A DNA stretch of 16,591 bases, from assembly GCA_902588335.1 (NCBI GenBank), contig CACIOV010000015.1:1-16591 (forward strand). Reading direction: 5' to 3'. Each line of letters begins with the position of its first letter. Position 1 is the first letter of the stretch. Under the pieces are notes generated by a model. The model was given only the letters and a program-made list of their open reading frames with translations, ran no database searches and was not told the DNA's origin. The position numbers and the translations under genes were made by a program. This DNA is from an uncultured Pelagibacteraceae bacterium. Lineage in GTDB: Bacteria; Pseudomonadota; Alphaproteobacteria; Pelagibacterales; Pelagibacteraceae. Shown here in pieces: positions 1-6,930 of this stretch.

Positions 1-376
1 TATTGAAACCGATATACTGCTAGTAGATTCTTATGGAGAATCCCTAAAATATTACGATATATCGAAGTATGTCTTTCTTGGAAAATCTTTAGTTAAAACT
101 TTAATTGATGACAGCGGACAAAATCCTATTGAGCCTGCAAGATTGGGTTGTAAAATTTTTCATGGCCCATATATCAGTAATTTTCATGAAATATATAAAT
201 ATTTAAAATCATTAGGTATTACCAAAGTGGTAAATAGTTCTGATGAACTAAGTTTATCACTAGTTGAAGAATTCAAAGAAAATAATGCTAAAAATCATGA
301 GATTGCAGTAAAAATAGAGAATTATGGTCAAAATATATTGAATAATACGATCATAGAATTAAAAAAATATATATAA
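1..376 (+). CDS. kdtA: 3-deoxy-D-manno-octulosonic acid (Kdo) transferase, C-terminal part (5' truncated by window edge)
   Basis: Transfers Kdo from CMP-Kdo to lipid IVA at the inner face of the cytoplasmic membrane. The frame is open from base 2 with no start before the edge, so only the last 124 residues are present. They hold the hallmark of the C-terminal GT-B domain of KdtA/WaaA: a DSYGE segment near the left edge, a VFLGKSL strand, then GQNPIEPARLGC followed by FHGPY, matching the family's conserved GGxNPLEPA...HGP block that binds the CMP-sugar. The TTG at 143 is not the start, because the conserved block begins upstream of it in the same frame. The gene ends 10 bp before lpxK, the next lipid A enzyme, which supports the assignment. 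The upstream membrane anchor and acceptor-binding domain lie outside the window. Confidence 0.93.
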   Translation, partial: IETDILLVDSYGESLKYYDISKYVFLGKSLVKTLIDDSGQNPIEPARLGCKIFHGPYISNFHEIYKYLKSLGITKVVNSSDELSLSLVEEFKENNAKNHEIAVKIENYGQNILNNTIIELKKYI

Positions 377-386
377 ATAATTATAG

Positions 387-1316
387 ATGAATTTTTTTAA
401 ACCAAAGTTTTGGGATAAAAATAAAATTTCATTTTTTTCCATTGTACTTTTTCCAAGCTCTTTAATAATTAAATTTTTAATTTTTGTGAAACGTTCTTTG
501 ACAAAAACCCAACAATGTTCGATTCCTGTAATTTGTGTTGGAAATATTTATTTAGGAGGAACAGGAAAGACTCCTTTAAGTATCAAAATATTTTCAATTT
601 TAAAAAATTTGAATATGAATCCTGCTTTTATCAGAAAAAAATATGATTCTTTTCAAGACGAAGTAGATCTTCAAAAACAAGTAGGGCCGATTTATCAAAA
701 TACAAAAAGAATAGAGGCTTTGAAGAAAGCAATCGAAAATAGTGCAAATGTTGCTATTCTTGATGATGGTTTTCAAGATTTCTCGATAAATAAAAATTTA
801 TCTATAGTTTGTTTTAATGAAAAACAATGGATTGGTAATGGTTTGATTATTCCGGCTGGACCATTAAGAGAAGATCTTTCCGGTTTAAAAAGAGCCAACT
901 GCGTTATTATAAATGGCAAAAAAAATATTGATATTGAAAATAAAATATTTAGTAAAAATGAAAAAATAAAAATCTTTTACTCGAATCATAAACCGCAAAA
1001 TATCGAAAAATTTAAAAATAAGAAGATTGTGGCTTTTGCTGGCATTGGCAATCCTACAAACTTCTTCGATCTGTTAATGGATAATAAGTTAAATATTGTT
1101 GAAACGGTGAAATTTCCCGACCATCATGAATATTCTGAACAAGAGTTAAAAAATTTATCAAATAAAACAAAAAATAATAACTCTATCTTGTTAACAACAG
1201 AAAAAGATTATTTTAGAATAAATCAAAATTATAAAAAAAATATAAATTATTTAAAAATATCGGTTGAAATAGAAAATCAAAATCAATTTATTGAAGAAAT
1301 AAAAAAAATTATATGA
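387..1316 (+). CDS. lpxK: Tetraacyldisaccharide 4'-kinase LpxK
   Basis: Phosphorylates the 4' position of tetraacyldisaccharide-1-phosphate with ATP to give lipid IVA, at the cytoplasmic face of the inner membrane. A hydrophobic N-terminal stretch (about residues 17-34) is followed by a P-loop GNIYLGGTGKT (52-62), the family DDGFQD motif (126-131) and PAGPLREDLSGLKRA (156-170), all typical of LpxK. A C-terminal half with GIGNP and a TTEKDY segment is also characteristic. At 309 residues it is at the short end. The usual SRGYGG...GDE segment after the P-loop is reduced to roughly FIRKKYDSFQDEVDL, suggesting a deletion in that loop. The start ATG lies 10 bp after kdtA, with no clear Shine-Dalgarno sequence. 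The stop overlaps the next ATG in an ATGA arrangement, so translation is probably coupled to lpxL. Confidence 0.95.
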   Translation: MNFFKPKFWDKNKISFFSIVLFPSSLIIKFLIFVKRSLTKTQQCSIPVICVGNIYLGGTGKTPLSIKIFSILKNLNMNPAFIRKKYDSFQDEVDLQKQVGPIYQNTKRIEALKKAIENSANVAILDDGFQDFSINKNLSIVCFNEKQWIGNGLIIPAGPLREDLSGLKRANCVIINGKKNIDIENKIFSKNEKIKIFYSNHKPQNIEKFKNKKIVAFAGIGNPTNFFDLLMDNKLNIVETVKFPDHHEYSEQELKNLSNKTKNNNSILLTTEKDYFRINQNYKKNINYLKISVEIENQNQFIEEIKKII

Positions 1317-1936
1317 AAATTGTTAAGTATTTTTTTGAATTTATAAGCATAATTTCTTTCTTTTGTATCTTTAAAATTATAGGTCTTAGAAATGCTTCTG
1401 ATCTTGGAAGTGTGCTTGGAAGATTTGTTGGTCCGCTATTTAGATCAAAAAATATAATAAAGCAAAATATAAAAATTGGATTGGGAGATATAGATAAAAA
1501 AAAAGAAGCAGAAATTATCAATGGAATGTGGTCAAACATAGGAAGAACTTTTGCGGAATATATTTTTTTAAAAAATTTCAAATTTAATAATACTAATTTT
1601 AATCATATTAAAATTAATGGCACTAACCACTTAGAAGAGATTAAAAAAAATAATCTGCCAGTAATTTTTTATTCCGCACATTTTGCAAATTTTGAATTGA
1701 TGGCAATGGAATTAAATAAGTTTGAAATTAAACTTGCGGCAATTTATAGACCATTAAATAACTTTTTTTTAAATCCATTAATGGAATATTTAAGAATGAA
1801 ATATATTTGCCCTAATCAAATTCCAAAAGGTCGGATGGGAATGAGAGAAATAATTAATAAAGTGAAGAATGGTTATAGTATTGCGCTAATGGTTGATCAG
1901 CGTGTGAGTGAGGGTCGCAGAACTCCCTTTTTTTAG
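1313..1936 (+). CDS. lpxL: Lipid A acyltransferase (LpxL/HtrB type), N-terminal piece ending at a frameshift
   Basis: First 207 residues of a lysophospholipid-type acyltransferase that adds a secondary acyl chain to Kdo2-lipid IVA. A hydrophobic N-terminal segment (about residues 5-22) would anchor it in the inner membrane. The catalytic HX4E motif is SAHFANFE (H123, E128). Further family blocks are AIYRPLNN (143-150), KGRMGMREI (172-180) and ALMVDQR (191-197). The frame ends prematurely at TAG 1934-1936, directly after a run of seven T (1928-1934), in the middle of the normally continuous block that continues PFF(G/S)KPAHTTT. Removing one T restores one 291-residue protein from 1313 to 2189, the usual family length. 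The remaining 84 residues are in the adjacent frame (next entry). The start ATG overlaps the lpxK stop by 4 bp. The specific symbol (lpxL rather than lpxM/P) is inferred from the lipid A operon context. Confidence 0.85.
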   Translation: MKIVKYFFEFISIISFFCIFKIIGLRNASDLGSVLGRFVGPLFRSKNIIKQNIKIGLGDIDKKKEAEIINGMWSNIGRTFAEYIFLKNFKFNNTNFNHIKINGTNHLEEIKKNNLPVIFYSAHFANFELMAMELNKFEIKLAAIYRPLNNFFLNPLMEYLRMKYICPNQIPKGRMGMREIINKVKNGYSIALMVDQRVSEGRRTPFF

Positions 1937-2189
1937 CAAACCAGCTCATACAACTACCATACCCGCGCAACTTGCTTTGAAGTATGATTGTAAATTAGTG
2001 CCAATATCTTTGGAAAGAAAAGAAGGTCCAAATTTTGAAATGACTATTCATGAACCATATAAAATCAAAAAGACAGGTGATGATGAGGAGGATACAAAAA
2101 ATATTACACTTAAAATTAATCAAGTTGTAGAAAACATGATACTTAAAAATCCACAACAATGGATTTGGTCTCATAATAGATGGAAATAA
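1908..2189 (+). CDS. lpxL: Lipid A acyltransferase (LpxL/HtrB type), C-terminal piece in the shifted frame
   Basis: This frame carries the C-terminal third of the same acyltransferase. From about 1928 it reads PFFSKPAHTTTIPAQLALK, then KLVPISLERK, and ends NPQQWIWSHNRWK. The PQQW.W.H.RWK ending is a classic LpxL/HtrB terminus. The GTG at 1908 and the eight codons after it overlap the N-terminal piece and look like accidental reading rather than a true start. There is no ribosome-binding site, and residues before PFF do not resemble the family. I therefore treat it as the tail of one gene split by one extra T, not as a separate gene. Conservation to the very last residue, with no further stops, means the break is either very recent or an artefact. 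The stop lies 1 bp before the next ATG. Confidence 0.8.
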   Translation: MRVAELPFFSKPAHTTTIPAQLALKYDCKLVPISLERKEGPNFEMTIHEPYKIKKTGDDEEDTKNITLKINQVVENMILKNPQQWIWSHNRWK

Positions 2190-2190
2190 A

Positions 2191-2877
2191 ATGAGTGAAG
2201 AAAAAATTTTCAAAGTTGCTCCCAGTGGACTCGACTATGCTTTAAAATGTAAAAGATGTTTATGGCTATCTCACAAAGGCATCAAACTTGACGCTTTTTT
2301 TCCTCCAATATTTAATGCTTTTGACCTTATACAAAAAAAATTCTTAATTACTCAATCTGTAAAATTAATGTCAAAAGATTTGCCTGATGGTCGTATTATG
2401 ACAGAACTTAACGGATTTATAGGATCGTCCACACTTAATGATAAAAAAGGAAGATCTTTTGTGATTAGTGGTAAAACAGACGTGGTTGTCGAATTTAAAA
2501 CTAGTCCAAAAAAATACGGAATTATAGATTTAAAAACTACTAATATTAATCCATCAAAAATTGAAAATTACAAGTTACAATTAGAAAGTTATGCTACCAT
2601 TTTTCAAAATCCAAATTCTAAAACTCCAAAATTTTCTAATATTGAAGAGTTGGGTTTATATCTTTTTGAACCAAAAGAGATTTCAAAAATTTCTGACGGA
2701 GCTTGTAATATGAAATTTGAAACTTTGTATCTAAAAGGTAATAGGTGTCATGATGATTTAATAAAAAGGGTTACTGATATTATCGATATTTATCTTATGG
2801 ACAGACCACCAGAATATAATCTGGCTTGCTCTAGTTGTAAATTTGTCAACTCTCTAAAGAAAGAAAAATACATTTGA
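2191..2877 (+). CDS. PD-(D/E)XK nuclease superfamily protein with N- and C-terminal Cys pairs (possible Fe-S protein)
   Basis: A 228-residue protein of unknown job. Its core looks like a RecB/Cas4-type PD-(D/E)XK fold: SGKTD (D97) as the first acidic motif, then GIIDLKTTN with D113 and K115 as the D-x-K motif, then YKLQLESYA (Q130, Y134) matching the QxxxY helix of RecB-like nucleases. An N-terminal PSGLDYALKCKRCLW (C20, C23) resembles the S.l..y..CpRkf opening of this superfamily. A C-terminal ACSSCKF (C213, C216) supplies a second CxxC. Cas4 and AddB use flanking cysteines to hold a 4Fe-4S cluster, so the same is plausible here, though the spacing (2+2) differs from the Cas4 1+3 pattern. 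It follows the acyltransferase by 1 bp, so it is co-transcribed with lipid A genes. No cas, rec or helicase gene is nearby. The fold is fairly secure; substrate and function are unknown. Confidence 0.75.
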   Translation: MSEEKIFKVAPSGLDYALKCKRCLWLSHKGIKLDAFFPPIFNAFDLIQKKFLITQSVKLMSKDLPDGRIMTELNGFIGSSTLNDKKGRSFVISGKTDVVVEFKTSPKKYGIIDLKTTNINPSKIENYKLQLESYATIFQNPNSKTPKFSNIEELGLYLFEPKEISKISDGACNMKFETLYLKGNRCHDDLIKRVTDIIDIYLMDRPPEYNLACSSCKFVNSLKKEKYI

Positions 2878-2878
2878 A

Positions 2879-3664
2879 TTACTTAATGTCTAAGACTGTT
2901 GCGGGGTCTAACCGTGTTTGAAACCAATTAAGCCTAACATCCAAATGTGCCCCTGTTGATCTTCCTGTTGATCCAACAGTTCCTATAACATCTCCTTGTT
3001 TAACTTTTTGACCTTTTTTAACCATTAATGTTTTCATATGCATATAAAGTGTCGAAATGCCATGACCATGGTCAAAGATTAAAGTACCACCTGTATAAAA
3101 TAGATCTGGCTCTGCTAAAGTTACAACTCCATCTAACATAGCTTTAATTTCCGTACCTTCTTCAGCAGCAAAATCTATTCCGTAATGAGGCCATTTAGGT
3201 TTTCCATTTAAAATTCTTTGACTTCCATAAACACCGGTAACGATTGCGTTTTCTAACGGGTTAATAAATTTATTTTTAAAAAAAGTTAAATTACTATTGA
3301 TGGCTCTTGCCTCGCCTATCCATTTATTTTCTCTCTTAATTCTTTCGTAAACTTCCTCTGGGGGCGTCACCTTCTTTTCTTCAAGTCCATCTATTCTCTG
3401 AATTTTATATTCTCTTTTAAAAACCTTTTTTATAATTTTTTTTTCATTTATTTTTATTACAACATCATTTTTTCTGTCTCTTCCTAATCCAAAAGCAAAA
3501 TATCCATCAGATGTAACTTTTACTTTTTTTTTATCAATAAAAACCTTAGATCCTGGTTCGGTTTTGCCAAGAATAAACGAACCCTGAATAAATTTTCCAT
3601 CAAATGTTGCGGCAAAACTTGAGGTTGTAAATAATAAAAAAACTATACTAATTAAAATTCTCAT
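2879..3664 (-). CDS. Secreted M23 (LytM-type) metallopeptidase family protein
   Basis: A 261-residue exported protein with a clear signal peptide (MRILISIVFLLFTTSSFAA, cleavage probably after residue 19). An N-terminal beta-rich region (about 20-95) and a charged linker precede the C-terminal peptidase M23 domain (about 135-250). The domain shows PHYGIDFAA (H160, D164), a Gly-rich DHGHG turn, LYMHM (H209), KKGQKVKQGDVIGTVGSTG and GAHLDVRLNW. M23 enzymes cut peptidoglycan cross-bridges or stem peptides in the periplasm. H160, D164, H209 and H240 are kept, but the second His of the usual HxH zinc motif is Asp (D242). I recall HLDWR-type endings in other alphaproteobacterial members, so this may be a subfamily trait rather than decay. 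Its ATG overlaps the DUF2093 stop by 4 bp, so the two genes form an operon. It converges on the nuclease-like gene with 1 bp between stops. Confidence 0.9.
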   Translation of the reverse strand: MRILISIVFLLFTTSSFAATFDGKFIQGSFILGKTEPGSKVFIDKKKVKVTSDGYFAFGLGRDRKNDVVIKINEKKIIKKVFKREYKIQRIDGLEEKKVTPPEEVYERIKRENKWIGEARAINSNLTFFKNKFINPLENAIVTGVYGSQRILNGKPKWPHYGIDFAAEEGTEIKAMLDGVVTLAEPDLFYTGGTLIFDHGHGISTLYMHMKTLMVKKGQKVKQGDVIGTVGSTGRSTGAHLDVRLNWFQTRLDPATVLDIK

Positions 3665-3858
3665 TTTTTATTTAGTTCTTCATATCTCTGCTGAACCTCT
3701 TTTGGCGAAAAATAAGCTTCCTGCAGTTCAACATTCCAATAAGTTAATTGATTGATCGGTATATTTTTTCCTGAAACTGCGCAAATAACATGATCACCCT
3801 CTTCAATAATTTCAAAATTGTTTGGGTGAAATTTAAGTTTTGCTTTATTTTTGTTCAT
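3661..3858 (-). CDS. DUF2093 family small protein
   Basis: A 65-residue soluble protein whose function is not known to me. The sequence from KLKFHPNNFEIIEEGDHVIC through AVSGKNIPINQLTYWNVELQ to EAYFSPKEVQQRY matches the DUF2093 pattern I know from alphaproteobacteria (a CAV(S/T)G.pI....L.YW.V..QEAY.sp core). I choose the ATG at 3858 (MNKNKAKLKF). A longer in-frame start at 3906 would add 16 residues unlike the family and would run over the start of purD on the other strand. Cys and Gly in CAVSG and the YW pair are conserved family features, but no catalytic motif is apparent. It is the first gene of a two-gene operon with the M23 peptidase and shares a 31-bp divergent promoter region with purD. 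Confidence 0.85.
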   Translation of the reverse strand: MNKNKAKLKFHPNNFEIIEEGDHVICAVSGKNIPINQLTYWNVELQEAYFSPKEVQQRYEELNKK

Positions 3859-3881
3859 GTATATCCAATTATTGATATATC

Positions 3882-3887
3882 TATAAT
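3882..3887 (+). promoter_or_regulatory. -10 box (TATAAT) in the 31-bp purD / DUF2093 divergent intergenic region
   Basis: A perfect TATAAT lies only 2 bp before the purD ATG, inside the 31-bp gap between two divergent genes. The gap is almost pure A/T and also offers TATTAT on the other strand for the DUF2093 operon. No good -35 is seen 17 bp upstream (GTATAT). If this box is used for purD, the transcript would start at or just inside the start codon. The assignment rests on sequence match only. Confidence 0.35.
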
Positions 3888-3889
3888 AT

Positions 3890-5158
3890 ATGAATTTAGC
3901 AGTCATAGGAAGTGGTGGACGAGAACATGCAATTTGTTACAAAATAAAGCAATCTCCAAAAATAAAAAAACTTATATGCATACCTGGTAATGCTGGCACT
4001 CAAAAAATAGCTGAAAATGTGAAAGAAGATATTTCGAATTTCGACGCAATTTATGAAGTAATTAAAAAAAAAAATATTGATCTTGTGATTATTGGACCTG
4101 AACAGCCTTTGGTAGATGGTTTGGTCGATTATTTAAATGAAAAAAAAGTCAGAGTATTTGGTCCAAGTAAGTTTTCGTCACAATTGGAGGGTTCGAAAGC
4201 ATTTATGAAAAACTTATGTAAAAAAAATAATATTCCAACAGCAAATTTTGGAGTTTTTGATAATTTTGCTGACGTATCTAATTTTATTAAAAAAAACAAA
4301 ACCCCAATAGTTGTAAAAGCAGATGGTCTAGCTGCTGGTAAAGGAGTTTCGATATGCAAATCTAAAAAAGATGCTTTGAATGACGCTAGATTAATTTTAG
4401 AAGGTAAGTTTAAATCTTCAAATCGAGTAGTTTTGGAAGAATTTCTAGAAGGAGAAGAGCTAAGCTATTTTGTGATAGTTGATGAAAATTCCTACCATTT
4501 TTTTGGTTCAGCTCAAGATCATAAAAGAGTTGGCGAAGGTGATACAGGTCCAAATACAGGAGGTATGGGAGCTTATTCACCAGCACCATTGCTTACAAAA
4601 AAGCTAGAAGAAAAAATAAAAAAAAAAATTATAGAGCCTACGCTAAAATCTATGAAAGACTTAGGGCACCCATACAAGGGTTTTTTATACGCAGGTTTAA
4701 TAATTAACAATGAAGAACCCTATCTGATTGAATATAATATTAGAATGGGCGATCCTGAATGCCAAGTTATTATGATGAGATTAAAAACAGACTTATTAGA
4801 CATAATAGACCTAGCAACAAAAAATAAAATAAGTAATTTAAAAATTGAATGGACTAAAAAAAATTCCATTACTATTGTTTTGTGTGCCAAGGGTTACCCC
4901 TCTAACTATATTAAAAATAGTGAAATAAAAAATTTACCAAATATTTTAACAGATAAAAATAATCAAATATTTCATGCTGGAACTTATAAAAAAAATAATA
5001 AAACTTATTCCAATGGTGGAAGAGTATTAAATATAACTTCGTTATCGAAAAACTTAACGGATGCAAGAAATAAATCTTTATCTAATATAAATAAAATAAA
5101 CTGGAAAGATGGTTTCTTTCGAAAAGATATTGGCTGGAGAGCAATAAATAATAAATAA
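3890..5158 (+). CDS. purD: Phosphoribosylamine-glycine ligase (GAR synthetase)
   Basis: Joins glycine to 5-phosphoribosylamine using ATP, the second step of purine synthesis, in the cytoplasm. At 422 residues it is of normal length. The N-terminal MNLAVIGSGGREHAI is the PurD signature and fixes the start at 3890. The ATP-grasp domain follows: PIVVKADGLAAGKGV (around 138-152), VVLEEFLEGEELSYF, GDTGPNTGGMGAYSP (around 217-231), and the metal-binding EYNIRMGDPECQ (around 281-292). A C-terminal domain with GGRVLNIT follows. There is no Shine-Dalgarno sequence, and a TATAAT sits immediately upstream. rsmD begins 2 bp after the stop, so the two are co-transcribed. The gene is divergent from the DUF2093-M23 pair. 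Confidence 0.97.
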   Translation: MNLAVIGSGGREHAICYKIKQSPKIKKLICIPGNAGTQKIAENVKEDISNFDAIYEVIKKKNIDLVIIGPEQPLVDGLVDYLNEKKVRVFGPSKFSSQLEGSKAFMKNLCKKNNIPTANFGVFDNFADVSNFIKKNKTPIVVKADGLAAGKGVSICKSKKDALNDARLILEGKFKSSNRVVLEEFLEGEELSYFVIVDENSYHFFGSAQDHKRVGEGDTGPNTGGMGAYSPAPLLTKKLEEKIKKKIIEPTLKSMKDLGHPYKGFLYAGLIINNEEPYLIEYNIRMGDPECQVIMMRLKTDLLDIIDLATKNKISNLKIEWTKKNSITIVLCAKGYPSNYIKNSEIKNLPNILTDKNNQIFHAGTYKKNNKTYSNGGRVLNITSLSKNLTDARNKSLSNINKINWKDGFFRKDIGWRAINNK

Positions 5159-5160
5159 TT

Positions 5161-5730
5161 ATGAGAATTATAGCAGGCAATTTAAAAGGATCTACTTTAC
5201 ATATGCCGAAAGGTAAAAATACAAGACCACTTAAGGATTTGGTTAAAGAAAATATTTTCAATTTATTAATTCACTCAAAAAAAATTTCATTACAATTAGA
5301 AAAATCAAAAATTTTAGATTTGTATGCAGGAACAGGATCTTTTGGATTAGAATGTCTATCGAGGCAAGCTAAATGTGTGTATTTTATAGAAAATGAAAAA
5401 TCTTCATTTGAAATTTTAGAAAAAAATATTAAGAAATTTAAAATAAACAAAAAAGCAAAAATATTTTTTAATGATGTTTTTACTTTAATAAAAAAACAAA
5501 ATATTTCAGTATCAAAATTTGATCTTATTTTTTGCGACCCACCCTTTAAGAATACAAATACAGAAAAATTAGTTGAATTAATTTTCAATAAAGGTTTATT
5601 GAAAGAAAATGGAATTATAATTTTACATAGAAATAAAACTACAAAAGAAAAACTGCCAAATTATTTCGAAATTATTGATGAAAGAATATACGGAATATCA
5701 AAAATAATATTTGGAAAACTACTATCTTAA
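5161..5730 (+). CDS. rsmD: 16S rRNA (guanine(966)-N2)-methyltransferase RsmD
   Basis: Methylates N2 of G966 in 16S rRNA during 30S subunit maturation, using S-adenosylmethionine. The 189 residues open with MRIIAGNLKGSTL and TRPLKDLVKENIFNLL, the RsmD N-terminal signature (usually R.i.g..rgr.l followed by TRPT.d.vrEalFn.l). The SAM-binding motif I is ILDLYAGTGSFGLECLSR (around 51-68), and the catalytic motif IV is FCDPPF (around 125-130), the N-methyltransferase DPPF. Length is normal. It lies 2 bp after purD, and its last 9 bp overlap the 3' end of pgi on the opposite strand, so transcription of the two operons meets here with no room for an intergenic terminator. Confidence 0.95.
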   Translation: MRIIAGNLKGSTLHMPKGKNTRPLKDLVKENIFNLLIHSKKISLQLEKSKILDLYAGTGSFGLECLSRQAKCVYFIENEKSSFEILEKNIKKFKINKKAKIFFNDVFTLIKKQNISVSKFDLIFCDPPFKNTNTEKLVELIFNKGLLKENGIIILHRNKTTKEKLPNYFEIIDERIYGISKIIFGKLLS

Positions 5731-6930
5731 ATATTTTTTTGTTTCAATTTTAACTTCCTCAACAGCTGGTTGATCAAATGGATTTACATTCATTAAACGT
5801 GAAAGAAGAATTGTTTCTAAAACAAAAAAAGTAAAAATTTCACCTAATTCATTTTCATTTTTTTTATTAAAAGTTATGGATCTAAATGGAATTTTCTTTA
5901 ATTTAAAAATATTTTTCATTGCTTTACATTGGGCTTCTTTTACAAAATTTAAACTTTTATTCTTTAAAAATTTCATTCCTAATGGCGTAACATTTTCAGA
6001 AATTTTATATTTATTTTCTTTATCTGATGAATTCAAAAAAGTAAAAAATTTATCTTTTGGGCCATTTAAATAAAGCTGCAAAAGACTGTGGTGATCTCTT
6101 GGAGCAAAAGACAATATTGGTGTAACTCCCTTGCCTTTTTTTCCTAAGCTTTCAGCAACAAGTTGTTGATACCAATAACCCAGATCATTTAAACTAGAAT
6201 CATAATTTAAAATTACAGAATTTTTAATGTTTTGAGTATTTAAAGTATAAATACTGGCTACATTTTGAATTAAAGAGGAAATAAAATTTTTATTTTTAAT
6301 TAATTTTTTTAAATTTTTAAAACTTCTTATCTTAAGCCCCATTAATGCAGCCGGAAACATTCCGACTTCTGATAAAACAGAATAACGACCGCCTATAAAT
6401 TCTCTGTGTTCAATAATTTCAGCATTATATTTGTTTGCTAAATTCGTTAAACTATTATCAGTAGTTTCTGTAATAAAAATTAATTTATTTTTAAACAAAT
6501 TTTTTGAAAATATTATGCTCAAATTTGTTATAGTTTCTAATGTGTTGCCCGATTTTGAAACGACAACAAAACAAGAGTTTTTTAAATTTTTTATTTTTTT
6601 TACTTCTAAGTTTAAATTTGAATCTAAATTATCTAAAAAAAACACTTCCTTTCTTATTTTTTTCTTTAAAAACGTGTAGATGCTTTTTGTTCCTAAAATT
6701 GATCCTCCCATCCCAATAACAATAATATTTTTATACTTGGAAAATTTTTTAACCATTGTGGTAGAAAAATCAAACTCATAATTTTTTTCGTAAGATTCAA
6801 GCAAAGGAATTTGATTGTTTTTCAAATCTGCTAAAAAAGAACTAAAAAAAATTTTAGTTTTTTTGACATTCTTTTTATATGTTTTTAAATTCGTAAAATA
6901 ACTTTTAAAAAAATTATCTTTTTTTAACAT
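5722..6930 (-). CDS. pgi: Glucose-6-phosphate isomerase, compact form
   Basis: Interconverts glucose-6-phosphate and fructose-6-phosphate in the cytoplasm. At 402 residues it is shorter than the about 450 of Bacillus or about 550 of E. coli enzymes, mostly at the N-terminus and in loops. Active-site blocks are all present: IGMGGSILGTKSIY (72-85), SKSGNTLET (125-133) for phosphate binding, GGRYSVLSEVGMFPAAL (180-196), the catalytic Glu in WYQQLVAESLGK (E260), the His in APRDHHSLLQ (H280/H281), and FDQPAVEEVK (385-394) with the C-terminal Lys K394. It starts at the base next to the upstream lipoprotein gene's stop, making it the last gene of the six-gene minus-strand cluster, and there is no visible ribosome-binding site. 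This sugar isomerase has no obvious pathway link to its operon partners. Confidence 0.95.
   Translation of the reverse strand: MLKKDNFFKSYFTNLKTYKKNVKKTKIFFSSFLADLKNNQIPLLESYEKNYEFDFSTTMVKKFSKYKNIIVIGMGGSILGTKSIYTFLKKKIRKEVFFLDNLDSNLNLEVKKIKNLKNSCFVVVSKSGNTLETITNLSIIFSKNLFKNKLIFITETTDNSLTNLANKYNAEIIEHREFIGGRYSVLSEVGMFPAALMGLKIRSFKNLKKLIKNKNFISSLIQNVASIYTLNTQNIKNSVILNYDSSLNDLGYWYQQLVAESLGKKGKGVTPILSFAPRDHHSLLQLYLNGPKDKFFTFLNSSDKENKYKISENVTPLGMKFLKNKSLNFVKEAQCKAMKNIFKLKKIPFRSITFNKKNENELGEIFTFFVLETILLSRLMNVNPFDQPAVEEVKIETKKYLR

Noticed and set aside
143..376. Separate 77-residue gene starting at TTG 143
   Set aside because: The same frame is open to the left edge and encodes the conserved KdtA block GQNPIEPARL upstream of 143, so this is only the tail of kdtA.
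1908..1936. Programmed frameshift regulating the acyltransferase
   Set aside because: The T7 run is short for slippage, and no stimulatory hairpin or internal Shine-Dalgarno is evident; an indel error or recent mutation explains it more simply. Kept only as an alternative.
2191..2877. Cas4 and hence a CRISPR-Cas locus
   Set aside because: Only the nuclease fold and flanking Cys recall Cas4; Cys spacing differs, no other cas genes and no repeat-spacer array occur anywhere in the window.
3859..3906. N-terminal extension of the DUF2093 gene to 3906
   Set aside because: It adds 16 residues unlike the family, overlaps the purD start on the other strand, and a good family start exists at 3858.
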